DNA of 64,000 nucleotides from Oegoconia quadripuncta (GCA_949316235.1 OX438751.1:24643885-24707884); one strand, 5' to 3'. Shown: positions 50,770 through 61,671, counted from the stretch's first letter. Made by a program: numbers and translations. Notes: a model not told the origin generated them from the letters alone.

Positions 50770-51115
50770 AAGTGAAACAGATGGTATTGGCATAGGTAGT
50801 TTATTTTTATTTTTTCCAAAACCATCATCGAATAAGGCGTTGTTTATGTGACGGTCGCACATAATTATACCATTAAAATAAATGAATAAAAACACTTGGA
50901 GAAAATATGAGGTCCAAATAAATTTCTCATGATATTTTCATCTCACGAATCCCGCTAGTCGCATATCAATCTCCTGCCAGCGCGTGCGTCGGTAATGGTT
51001 TTGAAAAAAAAAAAACTACCTATGACAATAACTTCTATTTCACTTACCTAATATGTCGTATTTTTTTTTCTTGCGGTAAAAAAAAACTCATCTCGTATGC
51101 CCAAAATGGTGCTTT
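50770..51115 (-). repeat. Interspersed repeat family G, leftward
   Basis: TGTGACGGTCGCACATAATT, CGCATATCAATCTCCTGCCA, TTTCACTTACCTAATATG and TAAAAAAAAACTCATCTCGT. Confidence 0.65.
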
Positions 51116-51489
51116 GCTAGCTAGAGAAGATTTTTTGTGTGATGTGAATATCAGGAATAAATTAAGCCTTGAGCTAAATCTGCACTTGAATTTGAACGAA
51201 AAACAGACATCGATTTCCATCCATGTTACACTGACATGTAGTCACTGACATAAATGCACTTCCCTTGTAACATGTCACCATGTTAATTTCAATTTGTAAC
51301 TTTTTAAACTTTGTACAACGAATAGTGTCCGAACTGTTAAAGCCGGAATTTTATCTTTAGTGAAAGAATATATTAACATTTGTACAATATTTATAAAAAT
51401 AATTATAAAATTTATTATAAAAAAAAAACACAAATAAAAAACTAGCCCCGAGTCTCTGGTTGGCGGAATGGTACCCAGAACACTGGCCG
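51116..51489. other. No gene seen
   Basis: Non-coding. Confidence 0.4.
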
Positions 51490-51880
51490 CGTTACTTTAC
51501 TTTCAAAAAATCGATCAATAACTTCTTTATATTTATGAAAAATTTCCCCGAGGGCAAATATCGCGACTCAATAAACTATTTTTAGAAAAAATAAAGTAGC
51601 CATTGACTATTTTTTTAGAAAATTGATTCAGGAGATCTACGCATCTTCTACAACGCGATGAAGTTCACAGTGGTAACTTTAATTTATTATTACAGCTTTT
51701 ATAACTAAATACATATATCTTACTTAAAGCACGCTACAGACTGGTTAGATAACATTTTTATTCTATAACTGATGGGTACTCTATCCTTCTACGAAAAATA
51801 AAATTCAGGAACTTTCAGATTACAGGAAGTTACACCACAAAGAATACGTATATTTACTGGACTACTTCTCGAGGGTGCGG
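51490..51880 (+). repeat. Family H copy, uninterrupted
   Basis: CAAAAAATCGATCAATAACT, CAATAAACTATTTTTAGAAA, GGAGATCTACGCATCTTCTA, TTAGATAACATTTTTATTCT and CAGGAACTTTCAGATTACAG in order. Serves as the empty site for 26,072-26,520. Confidence 0.75.
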
Positions 51881-51954
51881 AGCTCCGAAAAATAAATCTG
51901 CAATATGGCAAATTCTCTCACGAAAGCCGATGCAAATCATGCCATGGTGATAAC

Positions 51955-52060
51955 TAAATATCCTTGAACATACACACAGCGCCATCTAGCTCCCTAACTA
52001 AGCAACTATTCTTTTATGTGCAGTACACGGTACACACATGGTTGATATACTAGACGAATA
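51955..52060 (-). repeat. SINE family B2 tail
   Basis: ACACACAGCGCCATCTAGCT and ACATGGTTGATATACTAG. Confidence 0.65.
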
Positions 52061-52098
52061 CTGCACATTAAATAAAATACTTCAATAGGTACATATTT

Positions 52099-52256
52099 AG
52101 TCCTTGGGGCCCCGGAGCTCTATCACTTTATCATGAGCTGGCGACCAGACTGATCGAAGTTTCAGGCGACCCAAGAGTCGGCACTTATCACTCTCAATAA
52201 GCATTGCTATCAAGCTAGGTAATGCAGCTAGCATCAGCACACGGGCCCAATCGCCA
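52099..52256 (+). pseudogene. LINE ORF C-terminal remnant, copy 1, frameshifted
   Basis: SPWGPGALSLYHELATRLIE, SGDPRVGTY in one frame, then ISIAIKLGNAAS in another. Same protein end as 52,611-52,898; one frameshift near 52,205. Confidence 0.75.
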
Positions 52257-52371
52257 CCTTCTAATCTAAACTAAGTGATGAGGAGACACTCTTGTTTATT
52301 TTTTAAATTGGTAAAGGTATATAAATTAGAATTTTATCATATTTTCAGTTGGACCAATTTACAATCTAACT

Positions 52372-52562
52372 ACCATAATATTATAAATGCGAAAGTATGG
52401 ATGTTTGTTTATTTGTTACTATGAAATGAAATATATCCTAGATTAAGACATAGGACATTTTTATCGCGGTAAAGGGAGTAGTTCCCGCGGGACAAATAAA
52501 TTAAATATACACTCAATAAAGTTATTCTAAAGCAGGCGAAGCCGCGGGAAGAAAGCTAGTTA
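52372..52562 (+). repeat. Widespread arthropod short repeat
   Basis: Starts CATAATATTATAAATGCGAA, contains GGGAGTAGTTCCCGCGGGAC and ends GCGAAGCCGCGGGAAGAAAG CTAGT, with a deleted middle. Confidence 0.7.
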
Positions 52563-52610
52563 CTAATAAATTTTATATTTGTATATTCGTAAACTATTAA
52601 ATGTAAATAC

Positions 52611-52898
52611 TCAAGGAGGCCAGGTGCAGCCGCCGGGATGGCGGAAAAAATCAAAATTAACAAATATAGAGACATCGGTTCCGAATACATTTTCCTTGCT
52701 TTCGGAATCGAAATTTTAGGTCCTTGGGGGCCGGGCGCTTTTAAATTTTTCTTTAATATTTCAAAGCGCTTAGTCGATGGTGACCCGAGAGCTGGTTGTT
52801 TCCTCGCCCAACGCTTAAGTATCTGCATACAACGAGGAAACGCTGCCAGCGTTTTGGGTACCTTGCCTCGCGGCCCCAATTTTTTACATTTGTTTTAG
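52611..52898 (+). pseudogene. LINE ORF C-terminal remnant, copy 2
   Basis: Open from 52,611 to the stop at 52,896-52,898: RRPGAAAGMAEKIKINKY, FGIEILGPWGPGAFKF, GDPRAGCFLAQRLS, IQRGNAASVLGTLP. This ending is the C-terminus of a class of non-LTR reverse transcriptases; I do not name the clade. 5'-truncated, frame intact. A leftward open frame on the other strand is a shadow. Confidence 0.75.
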
Positions 52899-53207
52899 TT
52901 TATATTTAAATTCTATCTCTTCATTTGTTACTGTTTTTAAATAAATATATATTTACCAATACTGTATTGAATCGAAAGTCATAAAACATAAAGGTGAACA
53001 AAGGATTTGTATCCTGTTCAAGTAGTAACCTAGTTACACATAATATAAAATTTACCGAAGCATCCTCTTTCAACTGTGAACCTTTGCTCTTTGTTTGTTT
53101 ATTCGCTTTTATGTGCTCTTTTATTTCCCCTGCACCTGGACTGTTAAAAGTGCTGGGAAAATACTTATCGATATGCCAATGTAATAGTCGTAGTGACCCC
53201 CTAAGTA
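52899..53207. other. No gene supported
   Basis: Short frames on both strands without motifs. Confidence 0.4.
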
Positions 53208-53308
53208 CCAAACCGAGTACTTAAACATGTACCCCACTGGGGATCGAACCCGCGACCTCCGAATCGTAAACCCAATGTTCTTTACATTTAGCCACGGAGG
53301 CGGTTAAA
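53208..53308 (-). mobile_element. SINE family A head, leftward
   Basis: GTACCCCACTGGGGATCGAA, CCCGCGACCTCCGAATCG and AGCCACGGAGGCGGTTAAAA; body missing. Confidence 0.8.
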
Positions 53309-53342
53309 ACATAGGGGTTCATTCAAAGGGTTATATATACGC

Positions 53343-53466
53343 TTTTTCAATAAGGTTCCTGTTGATATACACAATCTTCCTCTCCATAAATTTAAAGATA
53401 CTATAAAACAGAAACTTAGCATATTATAAAGTATCAGACTATTTAGATGATAATCATCCCTGGACA
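53343..53466 (+). pseudogene. CR1-like LINE C-terminus, frameshifted
   Basis: FFNKVPVDIHNLPLHKFKDT, IKQKL, a frameshift, then KVSDYLDDNHPW. Same family as 56,593-56,725. Confidence 0.75.
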
Positions 53467-53999
53467 TAATCAGATCGTTCGCATGCCAGGCTATTTCACA
53501 ATTAATAATGAAATATAAAAAATAAATACGTAATTTTTGGAACACTATGGACTCCGCGTTATGTGTGTGTACCGTTGTGCGGCAGTGTTTGGTGAGGAGA
53601 GATTCGACATTGTTAACATTGTTATATTGCAATGTTATATTAATGTATACAGTCTTGTTTTAAGTTGCAATGTTATATAGCAATGTTAAATAATATGGAC
53701 GTGTGATATAACATAACTTAAACAACATGTTATTTAATTTGTTCACACCTTCACGCCCGTATGCTTACTGAGTTAAGTCACAACATATCGATAAATGCAT
53801 TTACGTAATAAGGACGTCACTAGACTGTAGTGTCCACTCAGTCCAAATTGAATCTTGTACAACTAAGGTAATCCAGACGCCAATGGATTTAATCCGGATT
53901 CGTTAACACAAATAAGCATTTGTACATTCTAACTAGATCTTCAAAGTGACTGTTTAATTAACTGATGGTTTATTTGGGCCAATCAAGAAGGATTTTACT
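53467..53999. other. No gene seen
   Basis: Non-coding; 53,620-53,720 contains repeated GCAATGTTATAT phrases in both orientations. Confidence 0.4.
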
Positions 54000-54112
54000 A
54001 TTTTTACACATACTCTAGTGTATCCTGATGTTACTTTGGATTTTTTTGAAATTTTGGAAATTGCTTTGGAACTTATGGTACGTGTGTGACTGGAGGTACA
54101 AATAAACGATTC
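54000..54112 (+). repeat. LINE 3' end shared with 27,640-27,820
   Basis: CTCTAGTGTATCCTGATGTT, ATTGCTTTGGAACTTATGGT and AAATAAACGATTCATC. Confidence 0.7.
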
Positions 54113-54334
54113 ATCAGTAAACGACGATGCGATAGACTGTGCGTTCTACCCACAAAAACTGCTTTCTTACACAAAAGCATATTTGCCATGGCACCTAAAA
54201 TTTATAATCAACTGCCAAAACATATTCGTGAACATAACCGTACTAACGTGTTTAAATCCGCATTATTTAAGTTTTCAGTAGAAAAGGTATATTATTCTAT
54301 ACATGAATATATGTTGGACGAGACAGGAAAATAA
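54113..54334 (+). pseudogene. CR1/jockey-like LINE C-terminus
   Basis: FLHKSIFAMAPKIYNQLPKH, NVFKSALFKF, VEKVYYSIHEYMLD, stop. Followed by 500 bases of 3' untranslated-like sequence ending AATAAATAAATGATTGATTG at 54,843-54,875. 5'-truncated. Confidence 0.75.
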
Positions 54335-54875
54335 ACCTAAAATGATGGGTGTCATGTCCGGTATGTTTGGCGCTCGTTAAGACATTTTATATTTGATAAC
54401 TAGGATGAACCATTTTGATAAAATTTTTTTGACATATTATGTTTAGTCTTATTATATGCCTACATTTATATTTAGATAATATTATTATAAATTGGCATTA
54501 TAGCAAACTACTTAATTAACTATGACATTTTTATAGCAAGATTGAAATTAAATGTTTTTTTTTACATATTTTTTTGTTGTTAACATACCTACATGCAGCC
54601 ATTATCATAAAAATAATACATAATTTTAAATTGATACTAAATATAATGGAGGCTATTTAATTGTTTAATATTAATTCATTCTATGTTACTGTTATTGTTT
54701 AGCGGATATAATTTATTCAGCTGTTTATTAAATTTCACGACTATTTTAATATGACTACCATATTTGTATGCCAATTTGGCTGATCACAGAAATCATATTT
54801 ATAAGTTAATGTATCATAACAACCTGTACACCTGTGTATCACAAATAAATAAATGATTGATTGATTGATTGATTA
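54335..54875 (+). other. 3' untranslated-like sequence of the preceding LINE
   Basis: AT-rich, ends with CACAAATAAATAAATGATTG and GATT repeats. No gene. Confidence 0.5.
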
Positions 54876-54892
54876 ATATCTATCAATCTATT

Positions 54893-55090
54893 TTCTTTGT
54901 CAATCTCTGACGAAAAACTGTGTTATGAGTTTGACGGTGTTGTGTATGTCGTTGGCCGGACGTATCTCAGCAATGCTTGGTCTGATTTGAGTGAGTTTTC
55001 TTCATCTTAAAGACTAAGTGAGAAGACAGGTTTTTTCATAAATTCGATGAAAATCGGTTAAGATGTTTCGAAGAATCAAAGCTATTATAT
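54893..55090 (+). repeat. Interspersed repeat family E
   Basis: CTCTGACGAAAAACTGTGTT, GTTTGACGGTGTTGTG, ATGAAAATCGGTTAAGA. Confidence 0.7.
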
Positions 55091-55167
55091 AAGGTTTAAC
55101 AAAATTAACCCGACAAACGATGGCAATTGCACATACGTGACAATAAAATAATATAAAGAAGACTTTT

Positions 55168-55392
55168 CTTATTTGGCGGGCTGGCTATTATCTCTGACAA
55201 CCGGAATACAACAATGCTATTAACATTGCGTTTGGTGTCAGACTTGTATACGATGGTGGTAGCTAGCCAGGCGGACATTTAAAATGCTCTTCCACCAACC
55301 AAAGCATGTACTAAATATGTACACCGCTGGGGATCGAACCAACGATTAAAACCCTATGTTGTTAAGGAGTACGTTTTATACGGAGGCGGTAT
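55168..55392 (-). mobile_element. SINE family A, leftward, tail lost
   Basis: ATCTCTGACAACCGGAATAC, TAGCTAGCCAGGCGGACATT and CCGCTGGGGATCGAACC; head damaged. Confidence 0.8.
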
Positions 55393-55679
55393 GTAAAACA
55401 GTACAACTCTAATCTCATTACGGTATAGAATTTCACGTCTTTCTTCTTAATTCGTTGTCTCTTTTATACATTATTTACGGCGTACACAACTCAACTGCAG
55501 AAAATCGACCCCTCACTCCGGCTCACCTTTTCATAATTGCTTCGGAACCGGGCCACGCTTTTGTGCTGCTGAAACCATCAACCTAATTTATTTCCTGGCC
55601 ATACAATAAACCGTTTTCTAAGAGTTGAAACATACGCGATGTTGTTATGTTATTACTAGCAGCGGCTTTTTCACTTCCA

Positions 55680-55760
55680 ACGAAAAACGACGTAGTATGA
55701 GTTTGACGGTGTGTGTCCACTGTCCAGTCATTATTCAAATGTATCTCAGTAATTAGTCAT
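55680..55760 (+). repeat. Interspersed repeat family E, short copy
   Basis: AACGAAAAACGACGTAGTAT, GTTTGACGGTGTGTGTCC, ATCTCAGTAATTAGTC. Confidence 0.6.
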
Positions 55761-55768
55761 ATTATTCA

Positions 55769-56003
55769 CTAGCTTTCCTCCCGCGACTTCGTCCGCGTGG
55801 AAGATTTAATCAAAATACAAACAACAAACTTTCATCCCCTATTTTATCCCCTTGGGGGTAGAATTTATCAAAATCCTTTCTTAGCGGATGCCTACGTCAT
55901 AACATCTACCTGCATGCCAAATTTCAGCCCGATACGTCCAGTGGTTTGGGCTGGGCGTTGATAGAGCACTATGTCAGTCACCTTTGAGTTATATATATTT
56001 AGA
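55769..56003 (+). mobile_element. 235-base arthropod repeat, unit 1 of a head-to-tail pair
   Basis: CTAGCTTTCCTCCCGCGACT to TTATATATATTTAGA. Same ends as the 31.15-34.79 kb composite. Confidence 0.85.
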
Positions 56004-56238
56004 CTAGCTTTCCTCCCGCGACTTCGTCCGCGTGGAAGATTTTATCAAAATACAAACAACAAACTTTCATCCCCTATTTTATCCCCTTGGGGGTAGAATT
56101 TATCAAAATCCTTTCTTAGCGGATGCCTACGTCATAACATCTACCTGCATGCCAAATTTCAGCCCGATCCGTCCAGTGGTTTGGGCTGGGCGTTGATAGA
56201 TCACTATGTCAGTCACCTTTGAGTTATATATATTTAGA
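56004..56238 (+). mobile_element. 235-base arthropod repeat, unit 2
   Basis: Directly abuts unit 1 and has the same length; I see three substitutions between them. Confidence 0.85.
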
Positions 56239-56269
56239 TATAATCATCATATCAAAAAATTGTAACCCA

Positions 56270-56365
56270 TAATTTATTTAAAAGAGCAACCCTTGACTTT
56301 CTTGCTCGTTCTTCTCTGAGTCAGCTTTGTGAATGAGCAGTTAACACTTCACTCACACATGTATA
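56270..56365 (+). repeat. LINE 3' untranslated fragment
   Basis: AAAAGAGCAACCCTTGACTT, TTGCTCGTTCTTCTCTGAGT; matches 56,785-56,850. Confidence 0.7.
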
Positions 56366-56424
56366 TACTGACTTTGCAATTTGATGATTCGATTGCAATT
56401 TTTTTTCAATAAATCATAATAAAT

Positions 56425-56990
56425 ATCTGTAGACATACACATATCGTCATCTAGTTCCACAGTAAGCAACTATAGGCTTGTGTTGTGAATACCAGATGGT
56501 TGTTATACTACATAAATACTTTTTGTAAATAAATACTTAACTATACTACACATCCATAACTCGGGTGCACATGTCCGTATTCATCAGTCCGTATCTTTTA
56601 TAATAAGGTTCCAGTGGACATTCAAAATTTACCTTTAAATAAATTCAAAACCATCATAAAACAGACATTATTTACCAAAGGCTATTATAAAATTTCTGAC
56701 TATCTGGATGATAAGCAAGCATGGACATAGACCGCTCGGCGATATTCAGCCTAATTATACAATATACTATAATTGTAACCCAAACTAATTTAAAAGAGCA
56801 ACCCTTGAGTTTCTTGCTCGTTCTTCTCTGGGGAATCTGCTTTGCGAATGAGCAAAAATGTCAATAATTTTAATATTAAGATAAAAAATGTGACGTTTTC
56901 AAGTGATAATCTTTATCCTACGAAATAAATATTTTTTGACTTTGACTTTGACTTTATCACACAAACATATACACCAAACATGTCGTCAAT
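56425..56990 (-). mobile_element. SINE family B2 split by a LINE insertion
   Basis: B2 tail and body to 56,585 (ATCGTCATCTAGTTCCACAG, CCATAACTCGGGTGCACATG) and head remnant at 56,955-56,990 (ACAAACATATACACCAAACA). Confidence 0.75.
56593..56953 (+). pseudogene. CR1-like LINE 3' end with TTTGAC tail
   Basis: FYNKVPVDIQNLPLNKFKTI, KGYYKISDYLDDKQAW, then 3' untranslated AAAAGAGCAACCCTTGAGTT and a TGACTTTGACTTTGACTT tail (56,936-56,953). 5'-truncated insertion into SINE B2. Confidence 0.85.
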
Positions 56991-57740
56991 AGCCTCCCAC
57001 GTTTTGTCAAGTTTGTGGCAATAAATACCTCATATTATGTTCTGCAATCAAGTGTATTGCATTGTATCCAGAAATTGCTCGGTCTCTTGCAGAAGGTCGG
57101 GTGTAGGATTCTTTCTTTTTCAACCACGTATAATACGGTGTGTTTTGAGAAGAAAAGGTCACAGAAGTGGATATCTCTCCCACAGGCCAGGTTCCGAGCT
57201 AGCGATTTGTTTCTTCAGTCCAGGTGCCTTGAGAACATATTGCAAAGATACGAACAGGCAATGCCACATTGCTATAGTGTAAAAACACCACATTAAAAGC
57301 ATTTTCCTTATAAAATATTATTGTAAGTTCGACCGGAGTTTTATAATGCCTATATCTCTCTATGTTTGAACTATTGTTTGAACCTTTCGTGTATTTGTCG
57401 TGAAAAATTAATTTGAAATGCTTAACTTTATTTGATGGAAGGCAGTTTCAACAGTAACGGTTTTAAGGGTAACCTATCAAACTTTCGAAACTTTCTTGTT
57501 CCATAATTTAAATTACTAGAATTATTTTATGTCGAAGTTATTTTTTCTAGACAACCCCTATCTGAAGCGAGCGAGCAATATGGGTCGGAGCACCCCGACA
57601 TTGTTGGTTAGGTTCAAGGAAGCTTGTTTCGCACCCGCCTTAACCTTCGATGTTAGGTAGTGTTTTTATAATATTGTTAATAATATTCTGAAAACTAAAA
57701 CGTCTAGATGCTTCGGCTAAACATTGGGCTGAACTTTAAA
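56991..57740. other. No gene supported
   Basis: Two overlapping short frames (57,015-57,296; 57,037-57,282) contain no recognised domain; the region 57,095-57,240 (GTGTGTTTTGAGAAGAAAAG) reads like a diverged LINE. Confidence 0.4.
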
Positions 57741-57744
57741 ACAT

Positions 57745-58020
57745 ATGTATAGCGTATGTCCCATACTCGACGATGGTCGGGAGCACTCGGCTTCCTCCGC
57801 GACAGAGCCGCGGGAAGGTCCCTTCACGATACGAGTAAGCAATTACTGGTCGGGGCTGCTCGGCTATCTCCGGTGTCCAACCGCCCCCGCCGTTTCAAAC
57901 TTACCACGTGACGCTCGCTTGGCGTCACCTACATCCCACTCGCCCGTTCTGTTCGTGACGAGCTCTGTTAATGTGCGCACGCGTATTTTTCACGGACGGA
58001 ACCACATCTCGTGCTGTAGC
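57745..58020 (-). other. GC-rich island with splice-donor-like site
   Basis: Clearly richer in G+C than the flanks. Leftward it contains GTCACGTGGTAAGTTTG (top strand around 57,894-57,910) and a second CTGGTAAGTTCC near 58,045-58,056. It could be a promoter or non-coding first exon of a minus-strand gene, but no coding sequence is supported. Confidence 0.3.
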
Positions 58021-58627
58021 TGAACTCTTCGAATTGTGTGCGGGAACTTACCAGTTATTAATACTAATTGTTACAAAGCCCTGAGAGTCTCATTTTAGTA
58101 GTGAGTGACTACCCAACGTCATATATGTAAATTAAAATAAATAACATTTGAATATCGTACATTCGAACTTCTGTAAAATGCCTTTTCGGTTAAATGGAAC
58201 CATATTTAGAAAAGAAAAATATGGGAAACGTTTTCGAACAATTAAAATTCGAAAAAAAAAAATTCGCAGTCGTGATAGGTAAGTTTTAAGCCCCGTATGT
58301 TTGGGCTAAATCAAAATTTCGACGGCCAACTTCCTCCCGCTTATTGTTTTCGTTCCATTTTAATACACAACCTGTTTGTTTGTTCAGAATCCGGTGCTTG
58401 GAACTGCCAAAACATTACGAATACATTTCTCACTTCATGTTACAGAGATGTGCATGAAATTAAGGATGATTTATTAGGAAATATAACATTTTAAATCCGT
58501 TTTGTGAAGTTACAATATTTGGTAAATTCTTTTTTCTGTTCGACAAATTGGTTTCCAAACTTACGATGTGGAGTCCGGCGATCAGAGCTCCGTCCTTCTC
58601 TATCGTGTGCATGTTTGTATAAGTTTT
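58021..58627. other. No gene seen
   Basis: Non-coding. Confidence 0.4.
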
Positions 58628-58862
58628 TTTTTTATGCACGACGGGTTCGTACTTGATCTCAATCACACCTGATGTTAAGTGAAGATGAGGTCGAAGGTGG
58701 AAGCGTACTGACCCGGAACACAACAATGCTATTAACATTGCTGCTTGGCGGCAGTTTTAGATAAGATGGTGGTAGCTAGCCAGGCGGACAATTAAAATGC
58801 CCTACCACCAACCAAACCGAGTACTTAAACATGTACCCCGCTGGGTATTGAACCCGCGACGG
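58628..58862 (-). mobile_element. SINE family A, leftward, with internal deletion
   Basis: ATGCACGACGGGTTCGTACT, GCGTACTGACCCGGAACACA (about 60 bases missing here), GTACCCCGCTGGGTATTGAA. Confidence 0.85.
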
Positions 58863-58864
58863 TT

Positions 58865-58925
58865 ATGTTATGTGCCCCTAGCGGGATTCAAATCCGAAAC
58901 CTTTTAATGTAGCAGCAGTAATTGT
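58865..58925 (-). repeat. SINE family B2 head fragment
   Basis: GTGCCCCTAGCGGGATTCAA and ACCTTTTAATGTAGCAGCAG; joined to the truncated SINE A. Confidence 0.65.
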
Positions 58926-59616
58926 AATCACAATAATTTTACATATTTACCAAAACACAATAATTAAATAAACATTCACATTTTTTTTTGCATTGAGCGC
59001 CCCAACGTATGACCATGGCAATTAGCAAGGTGATTCAGTCGAGCAGCGAGCCTATATTGTGGGATAGCAACACTTGAAGTCATAGTTCTGACTTCCAAAC
59101 AACTTCACGTTATAGGGATTTGCAAAATAAATAAAACATTTTGTATAATGGCCGTGAACATATTAAAATTAGCTTAAACATATCGTTTTAAAAGTCACAA
59201 AAAATGACACGATCCCAATCAAAACGGATTTCATCAGGTTACCTCTCGAACGAAATTCGAGTCGACGTGGCCCAAAGCATTTGCATAATCGAGAAATTGA
59301 TTGAAGCGTACCTACCTACTACCTAACTCCTGAAAAAAAAAACGCTACGAAAAAAAATTCAATCGCTACGAACGTAGATGCCTTTCTAATGACAGGGGCT
59401 TAGTCTGGAGCGTTGTTTTTCGACTTCCGGAAGGCTTTTTTAGTGAAAGCCTGTTGCTGGAGGGTTAAAATACTGAGCAGATGTTATTTAAAGGGAAAAT
59501 GTTTGAAGATTTTGTTAAAAGAAGTCCTTTAAGCGCATTGGCCATTTTAAATTTAAATACAGGTGATTAACGAAATGCCGTTGCTTCTAATAAGCCCAAA
59601 TATTTTTAAATGTATA
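58926..59616. other. No gene seen
   Basis: Non-coding. Confidence 0.4.
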
Positions 59617-59879
59617 CAGGGTGTAACGGTTAAGTGTAGTCATATTTTAAGGGCTTGTTCTACCCATCAATACGAACAACTTTTACTATGGGGGCAACTT
59701 CGAAATCGTGAAAAAAAAATCAGCTGTTTCATACATTGCATCGGGAGGTTATTGAAATTTTCTATGGAACAGCTCATTTTTTTTTCGTGATTTCGAAGTT
59801 GCCCCCATAGTAAAAGTTGTTCGTATTGATGGGTAGAACAAGCCCTTAAAATATGACTACACTTAACCGTTACACGGTG
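59617..59879 (+). mobile_element. Palindromic MITE, copy 2
   Basis: 263 bases, TA on both sides (59,615-59,616 and 59,880-59,881). Reverse-complement twin of 25,615-25,877. Confidence 0.9.
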
Positions 59880-59937
59880 TATAACATGAATCCGTAGGTA
59901 TAGGATTCATGTTATATTTTTATTTTATTTTTATTTA

Positions 59938-60376
59938 CTGGTGACTCCATTCCTGATTACGAACAACTTTCCATTAGGAACCATAGCATAAATCAATCGA
60001 AACTTACTGGACTTCCATACTACACATACACGTTATGGAGAGGGATGAAACGCATGTTACTGAGAGAGTGATGAATATGGATGTCGATGATTGGAAAGGT
60101 AGAGGAAGACCACGGAAAAGGTGGTTGGATTGTGTGAAGGGTGATATGAACGAAAAGGGCTTGAACAATGAGGTAACAGCTGACAGAGGAAATTGGAAGA
60201 AAAAGACGCACTGCGCTGACTCCAAATGAATTGGGACCAGGTAAGAAGATGATGACTAAAGATGGATTCAGAATAATTTACTTCGTATGGGTAATCGAAA
60301 ATTTTTTGATCGAATTCGACTATGGTTCCTTGGGGAAAAGGAAAGGAAAGTTCGTAATCAAGAGTGGTGTCAGCAG
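59938..60376. repeat. Inverted repeats around an RTE fragment
   Basis: GATTACGAACAACTTTCC and AGGAACCATAG at 59,955-59,987 pair with GGTTCCTTGG and GGAAAGTTCGTAATC at 60,322-60,362. Possibly an old element entered by the RTE piece. Confidence 0.5.
60035..60256 (+). pseudogene. RTE-like LINE C-terminus with GATGATGA tail
   Basis: Frame: THVTERVMNMDVDDWKGRGR, PRKRWLDCVKGDMNEKGLN, NWKKKTHCADSK, stop, then TTGGGACCAGGTAAG and GATGATGAC. Same family as 45,108-45,160 and probably 36,903-37,020. Open but 5'-truncated. Confidence 0.85.
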
Positions 60377-61671
60377 TTAATGGGAATTTTTTTTAATTTC
60401 CCTTGTATACACATTACGAAGTGGCGGTAGTTTTTGCCTCATATTTCTGTCCCCAGTGGTGCTCTTAGAACAGAACAGAAGAACAGATTTCAAAAACTTA
60501 GAATCAGTTATTGGCTAGTATTGTCTACTTATTGCTGATTGGTTGTGTCAAGGTCACGCAAATAACGACCTTGGTCTGGGGATACTAACCACCGAGTTGA
60601 CAGAATTAAGTCGGCATCTACAGTAAATCAAACGATAGGTATCTGTGGACTCTAAGTCGGTGTCCACAAAGAACAAAATCCAATATGATCGGTTGTATTT
60701 CTACGCCATCTAGGGCATTGTTTTTGTGATGATGTATTTTACGTATTGTGTCACTCGTCTCACACACATCGGTGCATTTCGTCGTTATGTCGTATTACGT
60801 AGAGGTTGAGATAAAAGCCTTTCCGTGTCTGCAGTCGCTACTTCAATCAAAATTAAGGAAGAAAAATATATTTCTTCGTATAGTATACTTACACATATAA
60901 GGTCCTAATTTATTAACCCCGATCCCGTCAACACATGATAGTGCTAGTCCAAAGGGTTCAAAAAAAAGTATAGTTATAAAAAAAGAAAAATAAAAATAAA
61001 ATAACATTAAAAATAATTAACCATAAACATATTATTTCTTTCCTGCCTGTTCATTACTTTACTGGAAGGCGGACGAATTGTTTACACACACACGCACACC
61101 GCAGCCTTCAACCGATCAAAAAGAACTTGCTTGTATGACGAGAGCGCATAACATAAAAGCAATTAGAAAAACAGAGACAGAAAATCCGCGGTTGGCGACA
61201 TTGCCAGATCGCGCGAATTCTCTGTCTCTGCCGCCGCGCGTGGCTCTGTCTCTGTCTTGTCTGTCTACTACCAGTCATTTCATTGTTCGGGAGCGATATG
61301 CACGCGGGATACAGCAGACTCGGAACGTCTGAAAGTTTTCGTCTACTGAGATGTAATGATAATGCTTCTGACTGCGGCGTGATAAAGTCAAACTTTGTTG
61401 CATAGGTATACAGACGAACCCTCTTGTTCATCAAAAAAACGGACATGTAGGTAAGCTACAGGAGCTTATCGTTAGCAATTGTTAATTGGAAGAATTGCTG
61501 TGTTACATACATTAGTGTGATTCCGAAAACCTAGTTTATCTTACCGCGGTTGTGCCGCGAGACCCTCTTAGAGTAAATAAATACCTACCTTCTAATAAAC
61601 TGTGACAAATAACTGTTTAAATAGGAATAAATTGTTGTAGGTACCTAGGTACCTAACTAGATTATGTAAGT
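60377..61671. other. No gene supported
   Basis: 60,720-60,940 has a TATA-like GATAAAAGCC and promoter-like look; 61,170-61,330 is GC-rich with TCTGTCTCTG phrases. Frames here lack motifs. Confidence 0.35.

Noticed and set aside
52556..52879. Leftward 107-residue frame
   Set aside because: Shadow of the rightward LINE C-terminus, which has the recognisable motifs.
60720..60940. Solo LTR of a retrotransposon
   Set aside because: Promoter-like look and a TATA-like GATAAAAG, but no TG...CA ends, target duplication, primer-binding site or second copy in the window.
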